A stretch of DNA of 64,000 bases from Mucidula mucida. Lineage: Eukaryota > Basidiomycota > Agaricomycetes > Agaricales > Physalacriaceae. Below are positions 1-12,505 of the stretch, piece after piece. How positions within the stretch are numbered: the stretch's first letter is position 1; every line of letters starts with the position of its first letter. Under the pieces are notes generated by a model. That model was given only the letters and a program-made list of their open reading frames with translations, was not told the DNA's origin and searched no databases. The DNA is taken from positions 186,001 to 250,000 of the forward strand of contig JADNYV010000016.1 in assembly GCA_015501055.1 (NCBI GenBank). The letters are read 5' to 3'. The translations under genes were made by a program, and so were the position numbers.

Positions 1-2165
1 GGTTCTGGGGTCCTCGCAAGACACGGAGAGACGTCAGAGTAACCAAAATGACTCAGAACAATGAGGGAGGGAGCAAGGGGAATGAGAAATAAAGCAAGCG
101 AAACGAGACCAAGGACAAAGGGAGTTGACGTGAGACCAAATCAGAAAGACCAAGTAGCATATGTTTTCCTCAATGAAAGGATCTAGTTCAACAAGAGTGG
201 GGTGCTTTCTTCAGAATGGAAGCCGTGATGAACCAGAAAAAGACGGTGTTGATGTGTGCATATGCACCCCCGGTTTCCGACAATGATTGGAAAGAGTAGC
301 AGAGAGTGGCGTGGCATCGTGGATCTAGATCGAGCATGGCCTAGGCGTCGAGACTCTATATCGAGGGCACTTTCAGTATTCCAGCCAACGTCGAGGAATA
401 CGCTGTTCGGTATGTGGTAACGGTTGTCGGGATACCCTTTACGAGGTACCATCCGGACCGTGCATTTATACCATCAGGTCCCTTGCGAACAACGTGTGTG
501 GACGGGAAACACCGAGAGGGCAGAGTAGATAAGAAACGAACTTTAAGTCACTGCCGCCGAGATGGATATGACGCGTTTGATGATACTGATCCGTGGGGTG
601 TTGGGGTCTCTGACGGGCAGGGAGACGTGTACATTGTACGAATACATGCCGTCAGTGAGCGAGGTTTGGGAATCGGATGTCAGGAAATCGAGAGCAGGTT
701 CCTTTAGACAGTCAGAGGTGAGTCGGACTGTGAAATCAGCCGCGTTCCCAATGCTATCAAATACAACACGAACCTTCAATGGTTACACGAGAACGCCACC
801 TTTGAAAGTGGAGTTTCTGCTGTGAGATGGTGACACGACACTGAATACGGGTCTTATCAAGGCCACCACAAAAATCTCCTCGAATTCCTCTTTTCACGAG
901 CAAAACGGACGCCTGGAGGTGAGCAAATCAAGAATAGAGTGAAAAACTCAAGTGAACACGGTATCCTGCGACTTTGGCAACGTTCAACGTACACACAACA
1001 CCAGGGATAACACCACTATTCGATGGTGGCGTATACGCATCGGAATCCATTGAGTTTGGGATGGAACTCGGTGTAGTGCTACACCCTTTGCCCACAGAGA
1101 AAGCAGCAGCAAGAAGACATTGAATACCCTACACCCTACACAGTAAAAGATTGAAGATGAAGGATAATCATAGCGATAAACTCGGTGTTGAAACTCGTCC
1201 CTTTGATGGTTCGGACGCGATGGGTCTTTGTATGATCATGATTTAATTTCGAAGAAAAGATGGGCGATATGAGCACTGAGGTCCCGGGGGAGCTCGAGGT
1301 CGCTGATTTGGTCCGGGCTTGTTCGCGCACACTCAGAGACACACAGGAAACAGTACGGTACGCCTTGGAAACTTGTCGTAAGGGGATGAACGTTGCAGAT
1401 GAAGACCGATGAACGTTCGAAGACCGCGGGAGGATATCTCTGACGATGAGAAAGCTGATTGAGCAATAGAATTGACGGACGGGGAGGCCGGGTTAATGTA
1501 TCTGTCATACCGAACAATGTGTACGCGTCGATGCCGACTGCACAAGAATTGATGATGCGGTGAGCATCTCATCTAATGTACGACAGTTATCACACGGAAT
1601 GTGGCGTCCGGCCGGAATTAAAACACGCAGCGCCGCTGACGCTGCGCGCCGCAGAGGGAGGACAAGACAAATCTGAAGCAAAGTCGGTAGCGGGAGCTGC
1701 ATCGTCCCTCACTTGGCTGGAGTGAAACTGGATGAGCGCGACAGGCCTTGACAACCAGGCCCCGAATGAATATGTGTGGCCGGAGAAACGCGCAGAAAAT
1801 TTAAAGTATTTTAGCCTGGACCTCAACAGTCACTGAAAATAATTTTCAGGTGCAGGGTTTCAGGCGTTAATTTCCGATGTGGTGGGCTGTAGGTCCCTAG
1901 TAAGATTGAACTCGCACGTTTGTACTCTGTTCGGGGAAGAAAGGGAGTCAGCAGTAAGAATGTCTTTACGGACACTGCCGTAAACGGGCTCGAAGAAAGC
2001 AAGGGAACAGAGCAGAATAGGAAGCGCCGAATCTAGATGCTCGGAGGCAGATCTCGATGGCCGCGGGACCCATGACACCCCTTCGTAACGCCAAGTCCGA
2101 GGTCATATATCATATATGCATCTGAACTTCACTTGCCCATACCATCATCCTGCTGTCCTCCTTCC
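1..2165. other. No recognised gene (5' end of window)
   Basis: Only short open frames are present. The minus-strand stretch about 543-779 reads as protein-like sequence (78 codons, rich in beta-type residues), and another lies at about 183-452, but I could not join them into a convincing gene. A decayed or multi-exon minus-strand gene at 180-830 is possible. The last few hundred bases should hold the promoter of the gene starting at 2166. Confidence 0.3.
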
Positions 2166-3171
2166 ATGTCGCGGATTCGCTTTGCACCGCTGCCCGACCC
2201 TCACGTCCTCACTGTCCACGACGCCGACGACGATGACAACTATGATGTTGAGCCTCTCGACACCGAGCTCTCAAAAAGTCCCAACCCAAAGCTGTTGTTC
2301 CCCTTTGTCCTACCGGGAGGCAAGAAACCCTGCGACACGTCGTCTAGTGCATCTTCTTCGATGCACAGTCTGACTCCTACTCAGAGCATAGACTCAACCA
2401 CACCACCCACGAGAAAGTCTCGCTTTCTGCGTATGTTTCGTTCAAAAGAAAAGGTTTGTTTTTCTTCTCACATACGATTAGATTTATTGCTAATCTAGAT
2501 TCTAGGATACTTCACTATCGCGTTTCTCTTCCTTAAATTCCTTTGGGTCTACCGCTACCAACGACTCTCTCTTTCGTACCCAAAGTACAACTTCCAACCG
2601 TGGTAGTGTGCGCTCTACCAAAACCTCTAACCCCCGGCGGCCTACGACATCTGATGGCCTTCTAGCGCCATTACACACGCAGCGTAAGCAGCCCCAGCTA
2701 ATGCTCAACGGACGCGTCTATGGGGAGCGCAAGAACCTCTTTGCCTCTGCACCAGACACTGAACCCGAATTCGTAGAATGGGGGTACGGTGGTATGGGCA
2801 GCGTCAAGAATCAGCGCGAAGTCGGTGGCCGCATGTGGGGCAAGGTCCAGGGCAACACTGGTATGACTGGTGCCGACGATGAAGATGACGGTGGTGGCAT
2901 GGGATGGGTCAAGCGCCGCAAGGAGGAGCGCGAGCGCAAGGCCAAGGAGGAGGCTGAAAAGAAGGCTCAGGAGGCGGCCGAGTTGGAGGCTCAAGAGGAG
3001 CACGATACGCGTGCCATTACTGTGCCGCTTCACGACGACGAAAATGACGAAGAAGACGACGACAGTCCGGTAGAGGACAGTCCTGACGACGAAGATGTTA
3101 GCCCAACTGTTGAGCCTCGCAAGACTAGTTTGGGCGCAGGTGTAGAGAAAGTCTCGCGACACAAGATATAG
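2166..3171 (+). CDS. Conserved fungal hypothetical protein, acidic C-terminus
   Basis: Two exons (2166-2453, 2506-3171), 317 residues. The 52-nt intron has a GTTTGT donor and a CTAG acceptor preceded by GCTAAT. I chose the ATG at 2166 (MSRIRFAPLPDP) over an upstream in-frame ATG because it opens the conserved-looking part. The N-terminal half is Ser/Thr-rich and probably disordered. A middle segment contains the short motif EWGYGGMGSVK. It is followed by a charged helix rich in K/E/A (around KRRKEERERKAKEEAEKKA) and an Asp/Glu-rich tail. No enzyme domain is visible. I believe similar proteins occur in mushrooms, but I cannot assign a function. The frames agree across the splice, so I am fairly sure of the model. 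Confidence 0.75.
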
Positions 3172-5232
3172 GTCTCCCTGCCATTTTTTCATTTGAGGTT
3201 TCTTGAACATTGGTTATATTAGGTTCGATCTAGTTTGCGATTTGTTGTGTGTAAACTGCTGTGGCATCATTTTGCAATGCGTATATCTTATTACTCTTTA
3301 CATATCGAATTCATGCATGCCTCTTCTCTTTGCAGTGGGGATCCTCGGAAATTTGTCTACGTTCTGCGGGTCATCCGCTGCGACAGTAGCTCTCATCAAC
3401 ACCGGTTTCTGTGTTCTTCGAGATCCTTCTAAACACGCCGAGTCCCCTCGTTCTCTTCGCCCCAGACATCAGGTGTTCCACGTCTTTGATACGTGTCTTC
3501 TTTCATGGCGGTGCCGACCACGTTTTGTCACATGCCTCATTCTGAGCTTTCGAATTTCCGTCGACCTTTGAATCCGCGCTCCCGTGACATTCGCGTTTGT
3601 GGGGTGGAGGAATCAGCGTGTCCTTGGCGTGTTCGACCAATAGGAGACAAGGTACAGGAAAGGATCAAGCCAAGCGATTCTTCAGTCAAAACGGCCTGCT
3701 TGCTCAGCTGCCCGCGTGGGCTATCGGAGTCCCCCGCTTCACATCGGCTTATAGTAGAAGTACCGCCAGTGACGTCCGTCGTTTGTATATGGTCTCAATA
3801 CGGAGACCGTATTTTCTCGCGACGCTTCCTCTGACCAATTCACGAGATAAAAGAGGCGTGGGAAATTCTAACGTAGAATGAAGCCTCGATCGTTTCATCG
3901 CTGGAGCGTTAGATATTGAATAGTTCACGCAAAAGTATGACGATTCCTCCACTGTTCATGTGGGTGATTCAGCTGGTTCAGCCTTACCGTATATTGCGGT
4001 ACCACCTTGGCATCTGCTGCCAAGAGTGGTCGTGGCTGAGCAAAATCAGTTTCCCTTACAAAATGTCGTTAATTTTTCAATGCATGGTCACGGTATGACG
4101 ATTCTTGCGACCTAGTAATGAGCAGTAAGCATCACCGCTTGGCCCGTCGCTGAATATTTCTGTGAACAAAAGATGTCAATCCATCAATAACCCCTCCAAG
4201 GATAGAACAGCTCGAATCACACACTTTGCCACTAAGGTAAGGTGAGTGCTGTTCGTAGCTCGCCATCAGTCTTTGCTCGGGAGTCGCGTACACGCCTCGT
4301 CTTAATGTAACTAGCCCCCCGTGCACCTAGTGATATTTACAGCTATAGCCGTTCATCGAGGCTCTACGGAGTATATTAATAGATCTGACTCAAACGAAAG
4401 TGTAATCTACCGCCTTTCTTCGCCACGTCTGAAATCAAGGTATGCTATAAACAGGACTCACGTCTCGTTCAATAGGCTTACGCCGATGGTCAGCTGTCTT
4501 CTAGTGTGCTCCCGTTGAACATCGGTCGTTCTGGGTTCATTTTGCCATTTAGAAGGTCCCGACAGTAGCAACGGGAAGACTCGGACTCAGCCCATGCAGG
4601 CCTCATGCTTTCGTATTTTACGAGCTGCGTAACCGGTATACGCGGATTGCCGGAACTGATTACAGTGAGAAGCTGTTGAGAAGCCCCCGCGCTGGAGTTC
4701 TTTACCCGACCGGGAACTCAACGAATTCAAAGGTAAGCCGTAAAACCGAATGGCCGCTGCAGCTTAGGAAGAGTAACAGCACTGTTTCCCGAGTTGTTGT
4801 GGCATCCTTCGACATTGTCAATTAAAAAGTAATCTCTTCGTCATTTTTTAGAAAATCGCAAACCTATATAAAGACCGGAATTCTGTAACATTGGTTCAAT
4901 GTAAGCACAGCGGGTCAAATTGATGGAAACGCCGAGCTATAGTGCTCACACTTCCAGTGCAGAAATAGCCGAGTAGCGTATAACACAGAATAGTGAAAGG
5001 CGACACGCACGGGTTAAATATAGTTTGCCAATGTGAGTGCGCCGCTCATGTGAGTAAGTAGCCGGAAGAAGCATAAATCTCTCCGACTGTCAGTTGAAGT
5101 GCTATGAAGCAACTCTCTAGATAGTACCACCCTACGCCAAAATAGTACATCTGATGTCTGAAATTGGCGACCATGAGTTCCCGCTGAGAAATCTTCTAGT
5201 TACGATGAGGAACCCACCTTACAGATATCTAT
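3172..5232. other. Long intergenic stretch without a recognised gene
   Basis: About 2 kb between two convergent genes. Only short unconnected open frames occur on both strands. A TATA-like run (ctatataaag) lies near 4864 but no coding sequence follows it. I see no transposon termini, tRNA or long repeat. Confidence 0.4.
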
Positions 5233-5979
5233 TCATCCAACCATACTACGTTTCCGACCTCTCAAGCGGACATCATCCAATCGCCGTTTCACCGCGACCC
5301 ACTCTTTCCCCATTTTCGTCTCATACGCTTTCAACACCGACGCGAACAATGGCTCAGATTCTGGGTGCGTCGACGAGAACGCACGTTCGAGAACGTATAA
5401 ATCAACAGCCTTGTCCTCCACAAGGCCGGATACATATGATAACCCAAAATCAATGAGGTAAAGCGAGGTCGGGAGGCCAGTTCGGCCTGGATGGCGAAGC
5501 ATCATGTTCGAAGTGGTAAGATCGCCGTGGATAATATCTGTAAGATGCATCTTTGCAATCTCCGTCCCGACGAGGCCCATGAGATCCTCAAGAGACAAGT
5601 CGTATTCTTCTAAAGATTCGGCTGTAACATCCAACTCCTCGTCATCATCATCGTCCTCAGGTTCAGCACCTGGTAATAGTTTTCTGATGCTCTGTCCATC
5701 GATCCATTCGAGACCAAGGACGCCTTCGCTGGCATCGACCATGCGTATTCCTGGCACGTTTACGCCAGATCGAAGGCATTTCAGTAACGCTCTGGCCTCC
5801 CCGGCGACCCGCGCGCGTGTTAGCGACGCGTCTAGAGACGGATGCCGATATTGCTTGTTGAAGCGATGTTTGATCAGAATCGGAGTGGAACCTAATGTCG
5901 CTTTGTAGACTTTAGCTTCAGCACCCTGAGATATCGGCTGAGACGTTGCTATAAAGCTGTTTGTAGGCGAAAGCGCCAT
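5233..5979 (-). CDS. BUD32: BUD32/PRPK atypical kinase of the KEOPS complex
   Basis: Single exon, 248 residues from the ATG at 5979 (MALSPTNSF). An in-frame ATG at 6033 would add 18 residues with no family features. The order of motifs is that of Bud32: a glycine-poor nucleotide loop (QGAEAKVYKA), the lysine segment ILIKHRFNKQYRHPSLD with the characteristic R-x-P-x-L-D, then EARAL, the catalytic loop IIHGDLTTSNMM and the metal-binding IDFGLSY, ending in a basic tail (RGRKRS). In eukaryotes Bud32 works with Kae1, Cgi121, Pcc1 and Gon7 to make the t6A37 modification on ANN-decoding tRNAs. Length matches the family. An acidic run (EDDDDDEELD) around residue 110 is a loop insertion. Identification is firm. 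Confidence 0.95.
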   Translation of the reverse strand: MALSPTNSFIATSQPISQGAEAKVYKATLGSTPILIKHRFNKQYRHPSLDASLTRARVAGEARALLKCLRSGVNVPGIRMVDASEGVLGLEWIDGQSIRKLLPGAEPEDDDDDEELDVTAESLEEYDLSLEDLMGLVGTEIAKMHLTDIIHGDLTTSNMMLRHPGRTGLPTSLYLIDFGLSYVSGLVEDKAVDLYVLERAFSSTHPESEPLFASVLKAYETKMGKEWVAVKRRLDDVRLRGRKRSMVG

Positions 5980-6878
5980 TAAGAGACCCGATGATGGTAA
6001 GAAGGTAAGACTGATGACAACGCCGGTGTTCAAACGTCACATGGTCTCTTAGGAAGTGCTACGACACCGAAGTGTTTGAGTGACTTGTCTACTCTAGTTG
6101 GCTTTGTATGGAGCTGGGCAACGAAACGGGGCAACCCTCTGGACTATAATGCAATCTCGGAGTATTTTCACCGCCACACTGGAAACAATCTGCCCAAGTA
6201 CCATTTCGCAAGATCATATGTAGTAGCGTACTCCCGCACTTCAACGGAATACTGATATCAAACACGTACGGGCGCTTTTCAAAACACTTCTGGAAGCGAG
6301 ACTCCGAGGCTCACGCAGGCAATCAATCACCTCGTGTCGCAGCGAGGTACTGCCTATTCAATAATTATCTGCCTTTCTCGCGAGAAATGCGGCTCAATCG
6401 TCACTGGCTAAGCTGCGAAGGGGACAATGACTCGACCCCCGCGCACTCTCTATGCAATCCTTATCTTGATGGCGAGCTAGTGTCGATTGCGCCCGTCATT
6501 TATGTGCACTGGACAGCTGAAATTTTGACTAATGCCTAAACACGCAGCTCAGTCAGAATCACTGTCTATCGAAAAAGCTCGTGTATTATTAAACTAACTC
6601 GCCTTCTTCTTAAAGTCTAACCTGCGAGCTCCCCGGACGATTGCGACCTTCACAATCATTTGATGTTCTATGCAGAAGTCTGGTGACAATTCGTAAGGTT
6701 GGCCGAGTTCTTCAAGATGGCTAGGGTGTATCATTGCTCGTGCGAGTTGCGATTATGAGTTCGAGTCGTAAGATCTTTATTATGCGGTGCGTAGGTTTAG
6801 AGCAGTAGGTTCAGGGTATACTTCTAAGCTGCCCGTCGTTCCATTATCGTGTCGTGAGATTGGTCTGAGCACTGGGGG

Positions 6879-8120
6879 CTACGAGAACGAAACCAAGAGC
6901 GCAGCAAAGAACACGATGGTAGAACACAGTGATGGCCATGGAGACGCCGGCAACGCAGCATTCCTACAGCATCGTCGTCAGCAGCACGTTATCGCGGAGA
7001 AACATAGGGCGAGAACATACTGGTCGGACTGTGGCCGCGCCGTGATTGTCACCTGCAGGACAGCGACCAAGCCGTCAACAGCATTGGTTACGCCATCAAT
7101 CAGAACAGTTATGTTGTGATTTATGCCTATACTTGTGTTCTGAAGCATTCCAGACGCGTAGGACACATCAGTCTTATAAGTATATCCACCATAAGAAGTC
7201 GATCCTGAATACGTCGACTCGTTGGTGAGTGTCAATGTAGGTATTGCAGAACCAGTGACATTGCCGACAATATAATCGCGACCAAGATTGTAGCCGTTTG
7301 GCACGATGTCGTGTTGCACTATGGATAAATTTGGATTCGAGATTAGCAGGTGAGAACGTTGCGATTGCCTCACATGAAATGGGCATCTCGTAGGAACAGG
7401 CCATGAATATCGCACCACTGGGAGAAGCGTCAGCACGTGTACTTGACTATCTATAAATTGACATCTTGCCTGTTCCCCTTGTCCCCGTTTTGTACCCAGT
7501 AGCGGAAGTGATTTCCACCTTTGATCGTCTCTGTGCACGCGCCGAGTGCAGGATCGCCGTAGTTATACCGAATCACTGCCGTCTCGTTTACTGACCAGAC
7601 CCAAATAAGCACGAGCGACAAGTTTTCGACGCCACTTGGAACGCACGGTATCCATTTCCGTCACCTAAATCTACCTGCTGCGCGGTACCTTGATGTTGGC
7701 CCAAGCATTCTCCGGAAAACTGTAATGATCTAGGAGACTAAGTAAAAGGGAAAAGTACGGGAGTACTGTGACACGTACAAGAAGTAGTTTCGGAGACCAC
7801 CGTTTTCCTCTTGATCTTTCAGCATTTGTTCATCCGAGTTGCCTGAGATAATAGCGTTGACTGGTTCTGCTTGACCGGGCGGGTATGTCGTTCCAAGGAT
7901 TTTCTACGCGAATGGATGGGTTCAAGACATCACATCAATGATAAAGTGGACCCACGGTTAATAAGGACCCTCCTCTCTCAGAATCATACGGATTATAGTA
8001 TCCCGCCTCCGGTACACTTCGATCTGTTCTTCGCCAGAAAGAGAGGAGGCTGCGTATGTTGAGAGCATAAGAGATAGAGGGCAGACATAGCAGAAAGAGC
8101 AAGGCAGGAACTCTAAACAT
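6879..8120 (-). CDS. Secreted, probably GPI-anchored fungal protein (seven exons)
   Basis: I rebuilt seven exons: 7956-8120, 7775-7903, 7647-7719, 7470-7590, 7374-7417, 7021-7318, 6879-6963, giving 304 residues in frame at every junction. Residues 1-19 (MFRVPALLFLLCLPSISYA) form a signal peptide. The mature part contains motifs I associate with a mushroom-expanded secreted family: AIISGNSDEQ, GGLRNYF, GECLGQHQG, IRYNYGDPALG, GGNHFRYW, and YNLGRDYIVGN, with several N-glycosylation sites. The C-terminus is a hydrophobic stretch (CSTIVFFAALLVSF), as for GPI attachment. The intron at 7418-7469 has a GC donor (AG|GCAAGA), the rest are GT-AG. The exact exon 2/3 border is uncertain by a few residues. 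Biochemical role unknown; a cell-surface location is inferred. Confidence 0.8.
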
Positions 8121-8722
8121 GACAGTCAGAAGAAAAGAAGGGCTACAGGAGAGAACGCTCACTTTGGCTTGAGTGCCTTGGCCGCCAAAGCCAAGAAGGA
8201 AGCTTAGGTCAGCATTATTTGTTTCCGCGCAAGTGTCGAACCATTTTCCATAACATTGGCAAGATACTAGAGGAGACTAGAGCAATGAGCATGTCAAAGG
8301 CCACAAGTGGCATGGGCGTTGTACTTAATAGAACGCCACCGTAAAGTAGCAGAATCGAGATACGTTCGCAATGTACACACCAGAAAGACAGACTTTGTCA
8401 GAGCACCCACCTAGAAGAAATGGTGCCACACGAATTGTAGGCTTGTAATAAGAGAGAAGAGCAACGATTTGACAATTTGATGCGCCGCCACAATGATGTC
8501 GGCACCGCCGGCTCAATTCCTTTTTCGGTTTTTGAAATTTTGAATTTCAGCGGCAAAGAACTGATTCAACTTGAATGTTGCTTTCCACCTGCTCAGTCGC
8601 TGATCTCCACTAGAATCTTGCACGAGGCGTCGCTTACAGCGAACTCTTAAGCGCGGAGACGTGTTACGTACACAATTTTGGAGTCTTAGACATGCTTTGA
8701 GCAGCCCTAGTTCTTTCTTTCC
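8121..8722. other. Divergent intergenic region
   Basis: About 600 bases between the minus-strand secreted-protein gene and the plus-strand gene at 8723. It should hold both promoters. I see no conserved element, RNA gene or repeat. Confidence 0.4.
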
Positions 8723-10392
8723 ATGTCGATTTCTTCGCAGGACGCTCTTCTCATCCTCGCTGCCCTCGTACACGGCAAAAGCTGCGAAGACCTACGTCAT
8801 ATCCTTGCGCCCAAGTGTAATATCGGCATCTCTGGGTCCAGATATGCCTTTCGAAGCCAGTACGATCAAATCCAGAAAGCCGCCTTGGATGCGCTGGCGA
8901 GCCTTTGCGTCGAGCACCCCGGGGACCAGGTGTTCGCCGTCTCTGCGTCGCATGTCGTGGATCACCTTCACCTCTATATTACTTCAAACGCGCTGGAAAC
9001 GGATCCGGATGAATTGAAGCGTTATATCGCATCGATATGGGACGCTCTAGTGCGCGTTTCCCGCTTACCTAGTATCGACAGCGATGTGCCAGCATACGAC
9101 GCCGCCGTCGACAGCCTCAGTTTCATCGTCTACAAACGCTGTATTGACCGGCTCCTCGACTTCATTCATCGACATTCCGCAGAACTGTTCGCCTTTCGAG
9201 AGTTTGTACAAGGGCTTGTAGGTGGTGACCCTGATGCTCGAGCCGGTGGCTCTTCCTTCTTGGAAGATGTACACTCGGTGGAAAGCTTGATGGCGGACGA
9301 TAATACCCGGCACTGCGCGAACATTGGTGCGGCTGTGACTCTGTTGACAGAGCTGGGTGTTGAGTTGCCCAAAGTTCTCCTTGAATTACCAGGAGTCAAG
9401 CATGGCCATGTCAAGGCGTACGCCAATGCTAGCCGAATTATATATACCCAATATGCCTCGTCGAGGTATAGTCTAGTGGTTTCGAAGTATGATAAAGCCC
9501 TAGAACTGTATAACACTGCTAACAAGGGTATGCTTCATGTCCTTCATTTTATGTTCGTTTCTGACACAATATAGATCGGCCAAATTTTGATTTGCGAGCC
9601 CATATCAGAAAGTTCATGGACATAGAGAAAAGCATCGATTCTCTGTTGCAACTAGCACTTTCCCACCGTTCTCGAGCTTCCACGATATTCACGAAGAAGC
9701 TAATCATTGAGGTGATTACTCCACGCCCTACTGTACCGTTGAAATGCCATCCTCGAGAAATCGTATTTGCTTTTCTTCGCGATGGAGCCCCTTCGGTATC
9801 CGACCAGGTTATCAACGCGGCAATCGATTCCTTCATACCGTTATATAATTTACCATCTCCTTCGTTGGCCGCCTCACGTCTATCGGATGTCGCGTCGGTA
9901 ATGACTACTATCCAAGGGCTCGTACCAGACGATGCGTTGCCAAAGATCCGAAGTATGACCACTCTGACATTCGGGCCCGATCCTGCATCTACCCTCCTGC
10001 TCTATCATCATACTCAACCATTACATGCTCCGATACCCTACGCGTATTTGGGACTCTCGTCGGCACCGTGCTTTGGAAGTGCTACATTGATGCGCGCATA
10101 TAACCTCTCGGTGGATAAGGATATGAAGAAGTGTATGCGCCGAACAGAATACGCCGTTCGCCCTTGGAGGCTGCAGTTTTCTGGGGATGGTCCAATGGAA
10201 GTATGCCTCGGTCTTGAGGAGGCTATGTTGCGTAATGTGAGGGCTGTCGTATCGTGCGCTCTGGATCTACCACAGGACAACGTTGAAAGGACCTCCAAAA
10301 ACTCTATTCTGGGCCAGCGCCTGGAGAACGTTTGTTCTTCGATTTCTTCCGCGGGGGAACCTCAGGTCTCAACTGGGCAGATTGTGCAGTAA
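8723..10392 (+). CDS. Hypothetical helical protein, 540 residues
   Basis: Two exons (8723-9527, 9575-10392) joined across a 47-nt intron with GTATGC donor and ATATAG acceptor. The ATG at 8723 (MSISSQDALLILAAL) starts a strongly helical, leucine-rich protein with no signal peptide or membrane segment. Repeated amphipathic helices (for example QKAALDALASLC, SFIVYKRCIDRLLDF) suggest an alpha-solenoid or bundle, which is inference from composition. No catalytic motif is visible and I do not recognise the family. A second half beginning around residue 280 carries a Pro-rich linker (TPRPTVPLK). Intact frame and splice agreement make the gene itself likely. Confidence 0.7.
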
Positions 10393-10732
10393 TCGCGGGT
10401 ACGAAACAGGCAATGGAGTTGAGTTTGGTGTAGACAGACCCGGATCCGCAAGTGAAACGTCTGTAGACCAGGTGCAGAGGGACCGTGAACGAAAGTTAGC
10501 GTAGTGCTGAGGGACAAGTGGATGCCTCGGACTCCATAAAAGCGACTACCTGAGTCTAGTTATCTCATACTGCAAATACAATACTACTACTACTAATATG
10601 TTAATAGTGAGACCGTTTCGAGCTCCAAGACATTTGTAGCATAAAACCCCGGATTAGGGTTTGTGGATCCGGCGGACGCGGACCGAACAGCCATGCCATT
10701 GTTCCACTCCGCCTTCCCTCTTGTCCACTACC
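10393..10732. other. Intergenic, short trinucleotide run
   Basis: 340 bases upstream of EAF. A small ACT/CTA microsatellite (about four units) lies near 10582-10597. Nothing else recognised. Confidence 0.4.
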
Positions 10733-12169
10733 ATGGCTGCGACGAGCTCTTCAGCGGGGCAGTGGGTCCCCGAAGGCAAACACAACGTCCAGATAGGCTC
10801 CTCGATGACAAGGATGATGCAGATCCGCCGCAACGAGGTACCCAACAAGAAATTCCCGCCGCGCGAGTTCTATTCTATGCGCTGTGCGTTGTCCTTGACT
10901 CTCGCTTATGATTTTCTCGTCTGACTTGCGTTATAGATAACTTTAAGCCTTCTTCTGTTAACGCCAACGACAATGGCAAGATCACATTCAAACAGCCGCA
11001 GGGCGACAAGACGACGGTCGTCGCTGAGCATCCGAGTACCCAGGTGCGACCGCAATTCGTCACCATCGCGCTTGCTGACGCGGCGCCTAGCCTGGCGAAG
11101 TCCACGTCTTCAACGGCTCTGCATCTGCGGCCAAGGACATGCTATGTGTGCTCGTGTACGATCAGACGACAGGAGTACGTTCCCCTGATTAGCTGATGCC
11201 TGCCGCCACACTAATTGAATTTAGATATACACTCTCGAGAAAATGGATACTGTCGTAACGCTTGAATATACAGAGAAGAAACAGATGGCTATGTCACCCC
11301 GTAGGCATTTATTTGCTTGTCTTGCGTGCTTTAACTCACGACGAGCAGCCGCAGCGACTGCTCATTCACCTCCTGTGAATGGCAAAGGCAAAGCAAAATC
11401 CTTTGATGAGGATTTTGAAGAGATTTTACCGGAAAATCTACTTTCGCCGCGTGATGAGGAGGAAGGTCAAGTCGTATCACCTCCACCTCCACCGCCTATT
11501 CGTGATCCTTCTCCACTGCCAAAGCCCAAGAAAGCCGCGCTAAAACCGAAAGCGCCTCCAAAACCCAAGCCCGAGCCCAAGGCCAAGGCAGAACCGAAAC
11601 CGAAAGCAGAACCTAAACTCAAGGCTGCCGAAATCAAGGCGAAACCAAATCTTAAACGACCATCAAATGTAGACGTTGAAGAATTTGACATGGGTAGACC
11701 ACCAGTCAAGAAAGCCAAACCTGCGCCTCCAAGACCATCTTTGGTCGCCAAACCGCCGCCGCCGCCGCCTCGAGAGCCTGCCAAACTCGAACTACCAGGG
11801 AGTTCGTCATCGTATGCACAACCTCTGCCTCTGCCGGCTCCGATGGCTCCTGCTATACAAGAGTCCGATGACGAAGAGGAAGACGAATGGGACGAGGTCG
11901 AAGCACCGGGTTCAGGTGGACCACAAGAAGATGATGAAGAGGATTTCCTCAGCAAAATGTTGGAAGAGGCGCCGGAGGAGGAACTGCAGCAGGAGCAGGA
12001 GCAGGAGCAAGAACAGGAGCAGGACGAAGAAGAGGACTTCCTATTGGAAGGCCTACAGGAGGAGCCGGCATCGGAGAGCCTGGTACCCATGTCGCTCAAT
12101 CAGTTCGAGGGGGGTGCGGGAGAATTTGATGATTATTCATCTAGTGGGAGTGACAGCGACGATGATTGA
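10733..12169 (+). CDS. ELL-associated factor (EAF) family elongation factor
   Basis: Five exons: 10733-10883, 10937-11043, 11091-11174, 11225-11300, 11349-12169 (412 residues). The N-terminal about 120 residues match the EAF domain: KHNVQIG, EFYSMRYNFKPSSV, KITF, a GEVHVFNG strand, CVLVYDQTTGIYTLEKMD and LEYTEKKQMAMSP. This domain binds ELL-type factors in animals and fission yeast and stimulates RNA polymerase II elongation in the nucleus. The C-terminal two thirds are disordered: a Lys/Pro repeat (PKPKPEPKAKAEPKPK), proline runs, then acidic blocks with a (QE)n repeat near 11990-12030. The last intron is 45 or 48 nt, depending on which of two adjacent AGs is used; both keep frame, and even retention keeps frame. 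A decayed copy of the C-terminal part lies near 52.7-53.0 kb. Confidence 0.88.
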
Positions 12170-12260
12170 ACGAACTCGAATTGTACGAATTGTACTTGAT
12201 ACCTGTTAATAACACTGTTATTCTGACAAATTGTTATCGACTGTAATTCATTGTAATTCA

Positions 12261-12505
12261 CTAGCGGCGCTGCTGATGAAGCCGTGCCTCTTGCGCTTTC
12301 TGTTGCAGCTCGTCCATAATTTTGGTCAAGGGTCGGACAAAATTTGCTTTTTGTCTCTTGCGGCTAACGAGAATGATTGTACTAGGTGAACAGATTGTAC
12401 CTTCTGTCAAACCATGTTATTTTGCTTCCTGCGCTAAGAGGAATTTGCAGCTCGTCCATGACTTTGGTCAAAGGTCGGGCCGGATTTTCCCTTTGCCTCC
12501 TGCGC
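12261..12505 (-). repeat. Tandem partial duplication at the 3' end of the left homeodomain-like gene
   Basis: The segment 12427-12505 (encoding RQRENPARPLTKVMDELQ) is repeated at about 12300-12363 (encoding RQKANFVRPLTKIMDELQ), with shared strings such as catggacgagctgcaa in modified form. The right copy of the gene has only one unit and stops differently. Confidence 0.7.

Noticed and set aside
9460..9490. tRNA-like string (ggtatagtctagtgg)
   Set aside because: It lies inside an open coding exon (8723-9527) in frame, and no acceptor stem or T-arm partner is visible.
11467..12099. 210-codon minus-strand frame, Ser/Gly/Cys-rich
   Set aside because: Antisense of the repetitive EAF C-terminus (Lys/Pro/Glu codons); low complexity only.
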